A DNA stretch of 64,000 bases from Corynebacterium massiliense DSM 45435 (GCF_028609805.1 NZ_CP063189.1:1550001-1614000); one strand, 5' to 3'. Positions 39,811 to 48,664 are shown, counted from the stretch's first letter. Notes: generated by a model from the sequence alone, not told the origin. Numbers and translations are program-made.

Positions 39811-40614
39811 CTAGTCCAGCGCGCCCCACACCGCGTCGTTGGTCTCGGCCCACAGCGGCTTGGCCCAGTCGCCGAAGTCGCGGTCGGTCAGTGCAATCAT
39901 CGCGTAATCGCCTGCCACCCACAGATACGTGCCGGACATCCCAAAGTGCCCGACAGTCTCCGGCGGCATGGTCTCCCCCGTCCAGTGCGGGGCCTTCTGG
40001 CCCTTGATTTCAAAACCCAGCCCCCACGGACACGGCTTCTGCATGCCATACCCCGGAACGACGCCGCGCAGGCCATCGAATTGAACAGTCTGCATTTCGT
40101 TTACCGACGCCGCGCTGAGAAGTTGCGGGCGCAGCATCTCGCGCGCAAACACCGCCAGATCCTGCACCGAGGAATGCAGCCCGTGTCCCGCCAAGCCGCG
40201 CAGCGCCGTATCCCGCATGCCGAGCGGTTCTAAAACCCCTTCGGTCAGGTAATCGACGAAATCCATCTCGCAGGCTTCCGCGACGGTATCGGCGGCCCAT
40301 TCGTAGCCAGCCGAGGAATAGATGCGACGCTCCCCGACCGGTTTCTGTGACTCCCGGCTGTCGAAGCCCACGCCCGAGGCGTGGGCCAACAGGTGCCGCA
40401 GGGTCGCGCCTTCTGGGCCAGCGGCGCCATCCAGCTCCACCGCGCCTTCTTCGACCGCCATCATGATCCCATAGGCCGAAACGAGCTTGGTCAACGATGC
40501 GACAGGAAACACCTTGGCAGTGTCCCCGAACGTCTCCACGCTTCCGTCAGCCGCAACGAGCGCCGCGGCAACATTGTCAACAGGCCATTTCGATAACGAG
40601 CTCAAGGGATTCAT
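39811..40614 (-). CDS. Beta-lactamase-like serine hydrolase
   Basis: 267 aa, class C/esterase-type penicillin-binding fold. The SxxK motif is SLTK, the second motif is YSSAGY (Tyr-x-x in place of YxN) and the third is GHFGMSG. No signal peptide is visible, so a cytoplasmic esterase or peptidase role is more likely than antibiotic resistance. Confidence 0.8.
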   Translation of the reverse strand: MNPLSSLSKWPVDNVAAALVAADGSVETFGDTAKVFPVASLTKLVSAYGIMMAVEEGAVELDGAAGPEGATLRHLLAHASGVGFDSRESQKPVGERRIYSSAGYEWAADTVAEACEMDFVDYLTEGVLEPLGMRDTALRGLAGHGLHSSVQDLAVFAREMLRPQLLSAASVNEMQTVQFDGLRGVVPGYGMQKPCPWGLGFEIKGQKAPHWTGETMPPETVGHFGMSGTYLWVAGDYAMIALTDRDFGDWAKPLWAETNDAVWGALD

Positions 40615-40691
40615 ATTTTCAGCCTACTTAGCCCTGATTGATGAATTCACACCAACCAGGGCTTCAAACAGAGGAGGTCGTCGCGCCTTTT

Positions 40692-42749
40692 CTAATGAAC
40701 GTTTACGTCAGAGGTTCCCTCAAAATCAGTTAGCTTCCCGGTGACGTCCCTCCATGTGCCGCGCATGGTGAGAGTGTAATGCCCAGGTTGCATTCCAATA
40801 GTGTTCCACGTCACGCGCGCATTCGTGACCGCAACGTCGTGGTCGAACTCCACGATCGTAGACGCATCGTAGTCATCAGCCACGATGTCGCCCGCATCGT
40901 TGCGGACGATGAGATACCCATCTTCCAGCCGCAGGTCGTTATTGGGGTTAGCGAAAGCGAAGGTGGCAAGCGCAGCCTGTCCTGCATCGACGTCTCGCAC
41001 AGCATGAATCACATCGCCGAAGTTGCGGCCAATTTCCGGGGCATCAACCAGCGGAGCTCCTGACGGTGAAGAAGGGATAACCCCAGTAAGATCCCCGGCT
41101 GCTGAACCACTATCAACGTCCTTGCCGTCAGCAAGTGCCCGAGCCAACTCCTCATACACCTGCAGCATGGCCGGCAGCTCATTCCGGCCGAAGATAGTCG
41201 CGCCGCCTTCGTAGTTCTGGGCGTCATATTCCTCAGGGGTCGTGACGTAATGCCCGTAACTATTGGTGTACCCCTGGCAAACGACAGTGTCGATATCCAC
41301 CCCGAGAGTGTCAGCCACAGTCTTGCGCATTCGGAATCCCGACATCGTAGTCGGTTCGAACCCATTCGTGATGATGGTCAGCCCAGCAAGCCGAACAATG
41401 GAAAACATATGTGTCTGCTGAACCAAACCGTCGATAAAGCCGACGGGAAGAAGGCAATCTTTATTGCCGTGAACGTCGCGAACTTCCGGCGGAACGACTA
41501 CTTTATTGACCTCGTGGACCCATGGGGTTCCGCCGTGCTCGTTTTCGTTAAATTGCAGCAATGGCTCACCGCCGCCATCTTCTTGGCTGCCTGCGGCAAA
41601 CGATGAACCCAAGATGGCCGGGCCGGTGCGGTTTGGTTTCCCGTCAGTGGTGTATTTACCGTCCACCTGGACATTTGCCATATCTACCCACTTGTAGACG
41701 CTTTGAATCCCCGATCCGTTCAGCGCAATCGCGTCGCCACTTGTGCCGTCAATTTGTCGGTCACCGAGAATTTGAGCAGACTTGTACTGGTCTTTACCGG
41801 CGGGGTCATTGCCCGGAGTCAGTCCGTGATTCGGTGTAATGTCACCCTGCGGGGCGGCAGCAAAAGCAGCGACAAACGGAGCATTTTCCGGATCTCGGTG
41901 AACCACTCCATGATCGTGCTCCAGGTGCCACGCTGCATAGCCCTTGTTGTCACCGTCAATGAGCGTGTGCTCTGGGCTGTACGTCGTCCCGTGCAGACCG
42001 TACCAATTGAGTAGACCTACCTCTTCCCCTCCCTTATATACGTGGAGGGTCACGCTGTCGCGATTCACACCATCCGGAAATAGATCCTTGTCTGGATTGC
42101 GCTCGAAAGAGAGAAGCGAACGGTTCACGCCCGCGTCGTCAACGTGCCCCTTCGTGACCCGCAGCTCTGCCGGGCTAACATCCGCGTGCGCTCGTTGAAT
42201 TGCTTTAACGATACCGGCGACGGTCGCCTCAAACGTCACCGGCCTAAAGCCGAACCCCGTGATATCCACCAACAGATGGCAAGACGTTCCTCCCGGCGCC
42301 ACGTGAGTATGTGTCGCGGCGATGTGAACATTCGATTCGTTGTAGAGGTCGCCGAACTCTTCCTTCAGGCGCCGGAGCACCTCCATCTGAATGGATTGGA
42401 ACATCAAACCGGTATCGCAAATAACATTGACAATGCGGTTTCCGTTCTCATCGGCGAAAACAAAGGCACGAGCAAACTGACGAAGGTGAAGACCACTACT
42501 TTGCTGGTCGACGACCGAGTAACCGTTCATTCCGGCACCGAGCGGCTAACCGGTCATATCCGCGAGGCCACGGCCAACATCCATCGGAGTACCTTCACCT
42601 ACACCGCTTGCGGAATCTGTAGAAATTCCCGCCCGGGCAGGCGCTTTACCAGCTCCGGCAATTCCCACGGTCGCCATAGCCGTAGCAGCCGCCATACCCG
42701 CCATGAAGCCACGGCGCCCAATGCGCGTGGACTTTCCCGCATCACTCAT
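40692..42749 (-). pseudogene. Neutral ceramidase, interrupted by in-frame TAG
   Basis: A Tat-signal start (IGRRGFMAGMAAATAMATVGIAG, ATG 42749) runs into ADMTG, then TAG at 42546-42548, then PLGAGMNGYSVVDQ in the same frame to the stop at 40692. The combined 685 codons match neutral ceramidase length and order: metal-binding THTHVAPGG, GDITPN and C-terminal beta domain. The stop falls where the family has a residue between TG and PLG (one base from GAG). The GDxSPN nucleophile serine reads Thr here. Either a recent pseudogene, or the catalytic part is made from ATG 42530 without its export signal. Base composition is less GC-rich than that of the neighbours. Confidence 0.85.
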
Positions 42750-43175
42750 ATAATTCCCCTCTGAAGCTTTCTGAATTGCCAGGAGCATTAAAGCACGTTT
42801 AGGACGGCTGTCCCTCCCCGGCCGTCCGTGGCGTCATTAAAATGCGCGCGGGAGATAGACAATGAGTTATTTCGACGTACCGCTTACCCCAGCTATGGGA
42901 ATTTATTCCCGGTCAGATCCAGCTCTTACACACCCATTCCTCCCTGCGGGGCAATGAAGAGACTCCCCCGACGAATCAGCAACCGCCTCAACATGTTTCT
43001 TCGGACGCAGTCACGTGGAATAGGCGTGTTTGTCGAGCCGGAAAGAGCATCCACAGGTATTTGGTTGAGAACCAACGCCCCCCGTCTGGCGCCACGACGG
43101 CACAACTGGCACCTCGCACCGACACACCGGGCGGACACACATCGTGCTACTTAAGCCTTCACCGACCATGTACGC
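42750..43175. other. Intergenic stretch before the island
   Basis: About 430 bp with no supported gene. It contains the ceramidase ribosome site, a weak GGACGGC/GCCGTCC hairpin at about 42801-42826, and nothing else I can identify. Confidence 0.6.
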
Positions 43176-43203
43176 GAAAAGCCCCCTGGAATCCAGGGGG
43201 CTT
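43176..43203 (-). terminator. Original tRNA-Asn terminator, now displaced
   Basis: A 12-bp perfect stem (43179-43190 with 43192-43203) followed on the minus strand by TTTT. It sits directly downstream of the 26-bp tRNA-end repeat, so before the island inserted it was the terminator of tRNA-Asn, now 17 kb away. Confidence 0.75.
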
Positions 43204-43207
43204 GAAG

Positions 43208-43233
43208 TGCTCCTCCAACTGGGCTCGAACCAG
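43208..43233. repeat. Island attachment repeat, distal copy
   Basis: 26 bp identical to 60380-60405, covering the 3' part of tRNA-Asn (acceptor and T-arm). It is the displaced original 3' end of the tRNA. It marks the left island boundary. Confidence 0.92.
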
Positions 43234-43326
43234 GTAGAGTAATTAAGGTAGAAATATAAAATACCTGCATATAAACGTTTATTGACGACATTGAACGCCA
43301 TTGAACGTCAATCAGTGCCAATAGAT

Positions 43327-43346
43327 GTAGCACGTATGTAGCACGC
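43327..43346. repeat. Probable integrase arm-type sites, left
   Basis: gtagcacgtatgtagcacgc: two copies of GTAGCACG 11 bp apart. 19 of 20 bases match 60302-60321 near the other end. The repeats end 12 bp before the int ATG and overlap its promoter/RBS region. Confidence 0.7.
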
Positions 43347-43358
43347 AAGGAGGAGCGC

Positions 43359-44581
43359 ATGCCACAATCACGAGGACGCCGCGCACGGTGGGGGTCAATC
43401 AAGAAATTGCCTTCCGGACGCTGGCAAGCGTCTTACCCGGACCCGTCAGCAGAAGGCACCCGCAAACGCATCACAGGACCAACCACATATGACAGGCGTG
43501 CAGACGCAGAAGTGTGGCTCGCCAGCGAACACGCCCTCATAGCCCAGCACGCATGGACACACCCAAGCGAACGAGAAGAGACCCAAGCACGCGAGGCGGC
43601 AGAACGACAGCGAGGTGCAGTCACGTTCAAGCAATACGCAACACAATGGGTTGACACCCGCACGAACTCACAGGGAGATAGGCTCGCCAGCAGAACACGC
43701 GAGGAGTACAGGCGCTATCTCACCGACAGGCTCAGCGTATGGGCCGACATGCCGATCAACGCGATCACGCCCGACCAAGTACGAACGTGGCACGCAGAAC
43801 AACTCAAATCCGGCAAGAAGACGTCTGTAGGACGCCAATACGACCTGATGAAGAGCGTGTTGAAGACCGCCGAGGAAGACGGACTCATAGCAAAAACCCG
43901 TGCAGGGTACGCGGCGGGTCGAAGACATCCACAGAACTCACCGTGACGGCACCAACCGACTCAGAGCTAGACATCGTTATTGAGGCGATGCCTGAACACC
44001 TTCGCTACCCAGTCATTACTGCAGCAGCGGCGGGTCTGCGCTGGGGAGAGATACAAGCACTGACACGTGATGACTTCACGGTCACACGGGACGAACGCGG
44101 CGAGATCGACGCCGTGCACATCAACGTGGACAAGGCAGAGGTACGACTCGCAGGCGGCACCCGCGAAGTCAAACGGCCCAAGTCACGAGCCGGAGTGCGC
44201 AGCGTAACTGTCTTCGGCAACGACGCACGATCAATCGCAGACCACGTAAACACGCACGGAGACCAACTGCTCAACGTTACCTATTCAGGTTTCCAGTACC
44301 ACTGGCGAAAGGCGCGAACACAAGCAGGACGCCCAGACCTACACTTCCACGCATTGCGGCACTACTCAGGCACACGGTTTGCACAGGCAGGGGCTACACT
44401 CGCAGAGATCATGGCATGGCTAGGACACTCAGACGTCGCCAGCGCGATGCACTACCAAGAAGCCGCAGAAGAACGCATGAACGAACTCGCACGACGCGCC
44501 GCAAGGAACCAACGAGACGAACACAAACCCGCCTCAGAACGAATGCTGAGACGGGTTTCTTACCGCCAGAGACCGAATTGA
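43359..44581 (+). pseudogene. int: Tyrosine-type site-specific integrase, frameshifted
   Basis: ATG 43359 opens with an arm-binding and core-binding N-terminal region (RRARWGSIKKLPSGRWQASYPDP; TFKQYATQWV). The frame breaks at about 43890-43897 in a run caaaaaccc. Beyond it, in the -1 frame, the catalytic domain continues (NPCRVRGGSK; GLRWGEI; HALRHYSGTRFAQAG; LGHSDVASAMHYQEA), so Arg, HxxR, His and Tyr of the recombinase set are all present. One missing base would restore the reading frame. A -1 ribosomal slip on AAAA is possible but less likely. Confidence 0.88.
44525..44561 (+). terminator. Terminator at int 3' end
   Basis: A 13-bp stem with one mismatch (44525-44537 with 44546-44558) ending in TTTCTT, inside the last codons of int. 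Confidence 0.7.
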
Positions 44582-44647
44582 GGCACTACTGCCGACGAAC
44601 CCTAACAGACCTCAGAAGACCGTACAGGGCGTATAGCAGGGCTACAG

Positions 44648-44790
44648 CTAGTCGTCGTCTCTGATCAATTTCGCAGCAAGGTAGACCACCGTGCTGTCGA
44701 TGTCGGCCTGGACACGCCGCGGCGCGCGCTCGCCCCAGAGGACGACACCCTTACCGAACAGCGGCAAGAACTGACCGGTCAGCGCAACGC
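44648..44790 (-). pseudogene. Possible gene remnant cut by IS3
   Basis: Open frame ending ...GQFLPLFGKGVVLWGERAPRRV, then DSTVVYLAAKLIRDDD and stop. It reads like a protein C-terminus whose 5' part was removed by the adjacent IS3 insertion. Unrecognised. Confidence 0.3.
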
Positions 44791-44860
44791 ACTGCTGGGT
44801 ACCTGACCCCCATTTGGTAGACGGGCCTGACCCCCGGACAGTGGACACGTCGGGGGTTAG

Positions 44861-45746
44861 CTATGCTGCTTTGGTCAGTGTAGCTGATGTGAGTGCTTCG
44901 AAGTCATCGGGAGCTAGAAGGTTGCACCACGAGTGTCGCCGGCGCGTGTTGTAGCGCATGCACCACCGGAAGACTTCCTGCCGGCAGATAATGGGATTGT
45001 CAAAGACTTTCCTATCACGTAAGACTTCCCGCTTTAAAGTAGCGTTAAACGACTCTGCCAGGGCATTATCCGCACTCGTTCCTACCGCGCCCATGGATTG
45101 GCGCACACCCAACGACGAGCAATAGTTTCTAAAGGCTTGTTAGGTGTACACACTGCCGTGATCGGAATGGAATACAGCACCGTCAAGACTGCCACGGACA
45201 CCGTGCGCGTGGGCTATTGCATCGACGACCAGTGACACTCGCATCTGACAGTCTGCGAGAGAATAACCTGCAAGTTTCCGTGAATACGTGTCAATGACTG
45301 TGGCCAAATACATGTTCTTGCCACCCTTACAGGGCAGGTAGGTAATGTCGCCGACATAAATGCGGTTCGGCTCGGTGGCTGTGAATTTGCAGCCTACTAA
45401 GTCCGGCATGACACGGTGGCCAGGCTTGCGCCTGGTAGTGGCACATCGGCGGCGCTTGGTAAAGCCTTTGAAGTCCCATGGATTTCATGATGCGTGCGAC
45501 TTTCTTGTGAATTGTCGGGCCGAAATTCGTATCACTGTTGAGGCTTGCAGCGATGCGTTTAGCACCATAAAGCCCGTGCTCATCATCGAAGATGGTTGTA
45601 ATTCTCGCACCAATAAGGGCATCGGAACACATCTTTAACCTGCGCTTTTTACGGGTTTGGACCCATTTATAAAACGAGGATCGATTGAGCTTTAAAACGT
45701 GGCACATCCGTGTGAGCCGAGTATTCGGTTTGGTGGTCATAGACAA
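44861..45746 (-). pseudogene. IS3 transposase orfB, broken
   Basis: A DDE integrase-core transposase in three pieces. The first (RLTRMCHVLKLNRSSFYKW...) ends in a frameshift near 45430. The second (EPNRIYVGDITYLP...FHSDHGSVYT) ends at a TAA near 45137. The third (GTSADNALAESFNATLKREV) carries the last catalytic Glu region. It cannot be active as it stands. Confidence 0.85.
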
Positions 45747-45774
45747 ACTGGAAGCGGATCGCCAGTGAGTCTCT

Positions 45775-46059
45775 TTAAGTAAAATACTTCGCGGCCTTGC
45801 GCAGGATATCGTATTCTTCGCGTAGTTTAGAGACTTCCTTTTCTAGCTGGCGGATCCGTTCGGAATTGTTCGCCGTTTGGGCTTTCTCATGCACAGCTTT
45901 AATGCGCGCACGCTTTCCGGTGCCGTACTTCTTGACCTAAGAATGCAGCGAGGCACGGTTGATACCGAGCTCTGCTGATGCTGCGTTCAGTGAGAGGTCC
46001 TCATTGTTCTTATAGAGGGCCACGGCATCGCGTTTGGACTGTTCGGAGTACCTGGACAT
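45775..46059 (-). pseudogene. IS3 transposase orfA, nonsense-mutated
   Basis: Reads MSRYSEQSKRDAVALYKNNE..., with a helix-turn-helix, then a TAG about 40 codons in (HS-stop-VKKYGTG, where Trp is expected), then a leucine-zipper-like tail (ERIRQLEKEVSKLREEYDIL). One substitution breaks it. Confidence 0.8.
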
Positions 46060-46173
46060 GGTGGTAGATTACCTTTCTTCCTAGCCCAACCGGGCTGGAT
46101 ATCAGGTGTCCACCAAAAAGGGGTCAGGTCCCAGCAACTGAATGTTGCTGCATAGATTTTAAGCCGACTAGCC

Positions 46174-46210
46174 TATCGAAGGCCTCGCCCCTCGGGCGGG
46201 GTCTTTTTTA
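46174..46210 (+). terminator. Rho-independent terminator
   Basis: GC-rich stem CTCGCCC/GGGCGGG followed by TCTTTTTT, just right of the IS3 element. It implies a plus-strand transcript that IS3 has since interrupted. Confidence 0.75.
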
Positions 46211-46215
46211 AATGT

Positions 46216-46291
46216 GGGGATAAGAGAGGCGTCGGCTATGCCGACCGAATGCAGGGGTTCTGCCCCAAATGAACCACTCTCTCTTATGCCC
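46216..46291. other. Three-way-junction structure
   Basis: The outer 12-bp stem (46216-46228 with 46279-46291, one mismatch at 46219/46288) encloses hairpin GTCGGC-TAT-GCCGAC (46231-46245) and a second hairpin around GGTTC/GAACC (46257-46275). TTTTT follows at 46292-46296. It could be a small RNA ending at its own terminator or a folded single-stranded DNA element. No coding frame explains it. Confidence 0.6.
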
Positions 46292-46303
46292 TTTTTACTC
46301 CTT

Positions 46304-46725
46304 GCGCCCTTAGACCACCTACGGTGGTCGCTGGCGCGGTAAAAACGTACGATGACGTGGGTAAATGGGTAATAAAGCACTCTTTAAAAGTACCCATTTA
46401 AACGCGTCTTCGGGTATTTTAAAATTAAACCGCAGGTTTAAAACTCCTGGTCAGGGGATTTTTAAAGTATCCAATTTTTAAAATTGGTGACGTATCGTGG
46501 CACACGATGAAAATTGGCCGGGGTGGAGCGATTCCGCTGCACCCAATTTTAAAATTGCCCCTTTTAAAGGGGCTACTACCTCGTGGCTGGCACACCCCGG
46601 TGGCACTCTTGTCACCTCGCGGTGTGTCAAAAAATAAACCACCCGTAGGTGGCTTTAGGCACTAACCACACGTGGTTAGTAGATGGCTTCTGTATGGTCG
46701 CTACCATACACGAACCATAGATGGT
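46304..46725. repeat. Array of consecutive perfect inverted repeats
   Basis: At least twelve short palindromes follow one another. Arms: 46304-46308/46333-46337 enclosing 46313-46319/46323-46329; 46362-46371/46391-46400; 46426-46431/46435-46440; 46471-46478/46480-46487; 46494-46499/46503-46508; 46521-46525/46540-46544; 46544-46557 (self); 46557-46573; 46588-46596/46621-46629; 46639-46643/46648-46652; 46661-46669/46672-46680; 46691-46698/46703-46710; 46714-46718/46721-46725. Almost every base is in a stem. No gene is present. Confidence 0.85.
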
Positions 46726-46770
46726 CAGTACTTGGTCTGTATCTGGTCGCTATCTGGTTGCCACCACACA

Positions 46771-46904
46771 CTAACCACACGTGGTCGCTATCTGGTCACT
46801 GTATGGTCTCTACCACACACTAACCACACGTGGTCGCTATCTGGTCACTGTATGGTCTCTACCACACACTAACCACATACTAACCACACATGGTCAGTAT
46901 CTGG
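46771..46904. repeat. 49-bp tandem repeats with TGGTC periodicity
   Basis: Two identical 49-bp units (46771-46819, 46820-46868) begin ctaaccacacgtggtc and are followed by partial units to about 46904. Within and before them TGGTC or its complement recurs at roughly 10-11 bp, so copies face the same side of the helix. It resembles iterons or a protein-binding array. Confidence 0.85.
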
Positions 46905-46905
46905 T

Positions 46906-46946
46906 CGAAAAAATAAACCCCGCTACTGCATAAGCAGCAACGGGGT
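46906..46946 (-). terminator. Terminator of ardA
   Basis: Stem ACCCCG/CGGGGT (46917-46922 with 46941-46946) with an inner CTGC/GCAG hairpin, followed on the minus strand by TTTATTTTTT. Confidence 0.88.
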
Positions 46947-46954
46947 CTTGAGTG

Positions 46955-47539
46955 TTAGAAATTGCGATAGATAAATACTCCACCCTCGCGGGCGTCGGTA
47001 GCGGTGACGGTATAATCGTAAGCTAGGTCACTCACCCAGGAGTCCCAATCAAAATAGATTCGCAGCGGCGAGTCGGGGTCAGTATCCTCCATCAACCCAG
47101 TGTCTTCGGCGAGATTTAGCGCGTACTCATAAAAGCTCGGCCACCATCCGCAGAACTGTTCTTCAAAAGTGGCAACATCAGGTACATTGTCTATATCTTC
47201 AACAACAACACCATCTTCAGCCCAGCGACAAAAGGCGGGCCATAGTGTGTAGCCGATCTGCTCATATGCAGCAGTCCATGCTTCAACGTTTACCGGCTCA
47301 ATTGAATAGCCTTCTGGCACACCATAGGAACGGAATATTATCGCGCCACTACACCTATCTGTCATGGGATATCCATTCCACTCATGCACGTCTTTAGCGG
47401 TCGGAACACCTTCCCATTCAGATACTTTAATAAATCGCCCTTTGTCGATACCGTCGACGGTGTAGCAGTGCTCGCACATGACAAGCGCGCCAGGCTCGCG
47501 CTCTAGAACTGTATCGGGTGCTTCTCGTTGGGTGAACAT
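46955..47539 (-). CDS. ardA: ArdA-like antirestriction protein
   Basis: 194-aa acidic protein (many Asp/Glu, few Lys). The layout fits ArdA, a DNA mimic that blocks type I restriction when mobile DNA enters a cell: DVHEWNGYP early, a central ATFEEQFCGWWPSFYEYALNLAEDTG helix region, and the final YFDWDSWVSDLAYDY...GGVFIYRNF block. Strong RBS (AAGGAGG). Its own terminator follows. Two hairpins sit just upstream (47554-47603). The family call rests on pattern recognition only. Confidence 0.68.
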   Translation of the reverse strand: MFTQREAPDTVLEREPGALVMCEHCYTVDGIDKGRFIKVSEWEGVPTAKDVHEWNGYPMTDRCSGAIIFRSYGVPEGYSIEPVNVEAWTAAYEQIGYTLWPAFCRWAEDGVVVEDIDNVPDVATFEEQFCGWWPSFYEYALNLAEDTGLMEDTDPDSPLRIYFDWDSWVSDLAYDYTVTATDAREGGVFIYRNF

Positions 47540-47553
47540 GTTCGCTCCTCCTT

Positions 47554-47603
47554 GTTAGTGACTGACTTGCCACCACTAACTCCGCACCGGGTCGCTACCC
47601 GGT
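47554..47603 (-). promoter_or_regulatory. Paired hairpins upstream of ardA
   Basis: GTTAGTG/CACTAAC (47554-47560 with 47574-47580) and ACCGGGT-CGCT-ACCCGGT (47586-47603) lie directly ahead of the ardA RBS. Hairpins in this place are known as single-stranded-DNA promoters in conjugative leading regions; here that is inference. Confidence 0.5.
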
Positions 47604-47661
47604 GTGAGGACATAAAAAATACCCCTGCACTCACCGCTCTCTACTAGATGACACTTGATTT

Positions 47662-48524
47662 GGTGCTGTTGCAAAGTTCGGGCGACAGGAAGACCTGCGT
47701 GAAATAATCAAGACCTGCGTGAAATAATCACAGCCATGGGCATCTAATCCGGTCGTCATTTCCCCCGTGACATCATCCTGTGGGCGGTCCGGTGGTACTG
47801 CCGCTACGGGCTTAGCTACCGCGATCTGGAAGAAATGATAACCGAACGCGGCGTACCGGTCGATCACAGCACCATCTACCGCTGGGGCCAGAAATATGCT
47901 CCTGAGCTGGACAAGCAGACCCGGTGGTACCAACAAGTCCCGGATTGGCAGGCCCGGTCCTGGCGGGTGGATGAGACCTATATCCGGGTCGGGGGAAAGT
48001 GGTGCTACCTCTATCGGGCCATCACCGCGGGCGGGCATACCCTGGATTTTTACCTGTCCCCAAAGCGGAACGTGGCCGCAGCGAAGTGTTTCCTGGCCAA
48101 GACCCTGAGGTCGAACGCGATAACCGGGTTCCCGCGGGTGATCAACACCGATAAAGCACCCTCCCTGGCCAGGGCAATCGCCGAGTTAAAGTCAGAGGGA
48201 ATCTGCCCGCAGACCGTGGAACACCGGCAGGTGAAATACCTCAATAACGTCATTGAAGGAGATCATGGGCGGCTGAAACGGATTCTCGGACCGAAGGGGG
48301 CGTTCAAAAACCGGACCTCGGCGTACCGGACGTTGAAAGGGATGGAAGCGATGCACTCATTACGGAAAGGTCAGGGCGCGATGTTTGCCTACGGGCAACC
48401 GAACCCGGATGCGGTGATCGTCAGCCGGGTGTTCGAGGCTGCCTGAGAACGCCGACCCGCAGCGAGCATCAGAGGATGAAGACTGGGTCGTCACGGCTCT
48501 CCGCCTGAAGTTTGCAACAGCACC
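47662..48524 (+). mobile_element. IS6-family (IS1628-like) element, copy 1
   Basis: 863 bp with 14-bp terminal inverted repeats (GGTGCTGTTGCAAA at 47662, its complement at 48511-48524). No 8-bp target duplication is seen. A 20-bp segment is tandemly duplicated near the left end (about 47690-47729), making it exactly 20 bp longer than copy 2. Confidence 0.92.
47736..48446 (+). pseudogene. IS1628-like transposase, nonsense at codon 4
   Basis: ATG 47736 reads M-G-I-stop (TAA at 47745-47747) where copy 2 has Phe, then continues in frame to 48446 with the whole DDE core: Asp in WRVDETYIRVGGKW, Asp in VINTDKAPS and Glu in VIEGDHGRLK. A shortened protein could start at ATG 47835, lacking 33 N-terminal residues. 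Confidence 0.85.
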
Positions 48525-48543
48525 GTTAGGACTACGCATTACT

Positions 48544-48660
48544 GGACATATGCTTAAACATATGTCCCGCCATATGGCGGGACTGATGGGTGCGTATAGT
48601 TACCCTCACGATTGCGTCGTTCTAGGCGTTTTTCAACGCCTAGAACATTATGGGGTGAGG
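48544..48660. repeat. Perfect palindromes right of IS1628 copy 1
   Basis: GGACATATG-CTTAAA-CATATGTCC (48544-48567), then an overlapping 20-bp perfect palindrome (48564-48583), then a 12-bp-stem hairpin (48619-48630 with 48635-48646) flanked by CCTCAC/GTGAGG (48604-48609 with 48655-48660). The last one is probably the terminator of the SDR gene. The style matches the array at 46.3-46.7 kb. Confidence 0.75.
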
Positions 48661-48664
48661 TTTT

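Larger units (their letters stand above)
44794..46136 (-). mobile_element. IS3-family insertion sequence, decayed
   Basis: About 1343 bp. The ends match as inverted repeats: GCTGGGTACCTGACCCCC on the left against TGCTGGGACCTGACCCC plus TTTTTGGTGGAC on the right strand. A 3-bp direct repeat ACT flanks both sides (44791-44793, 46137-46139). It holds orfA and orfB remnants. An additional internal IR-like sequence at 44823-44848 (gggcctgacccccggacagt and beyond) may be an older end. Confidence 0.82.

Noticed and set aside
39811..40614. Antibiotic-resistance beta-lactamase
   Set aside because: No signal peptide and the YxN motif is altered; an esterase or peptidase relative fits better.
44823..44848. 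Left end of the IS3 element at the internal IR-like sequence
   Set aside because: The sequence from 44794 matches the right end better and over a longer stretch, with a flanking ACT on both sides.
46168..46380. 70-codon minus-strand frame
   Set aside because: Its sequence is explained by the inverted repeats and terminator on which it lies.
46216..46904. CRISPR array
   Set aside because: Repeats are palindromes of different sequence, and the 49-bp units are directly adjacent without unique spacers; no cas genes nearby.
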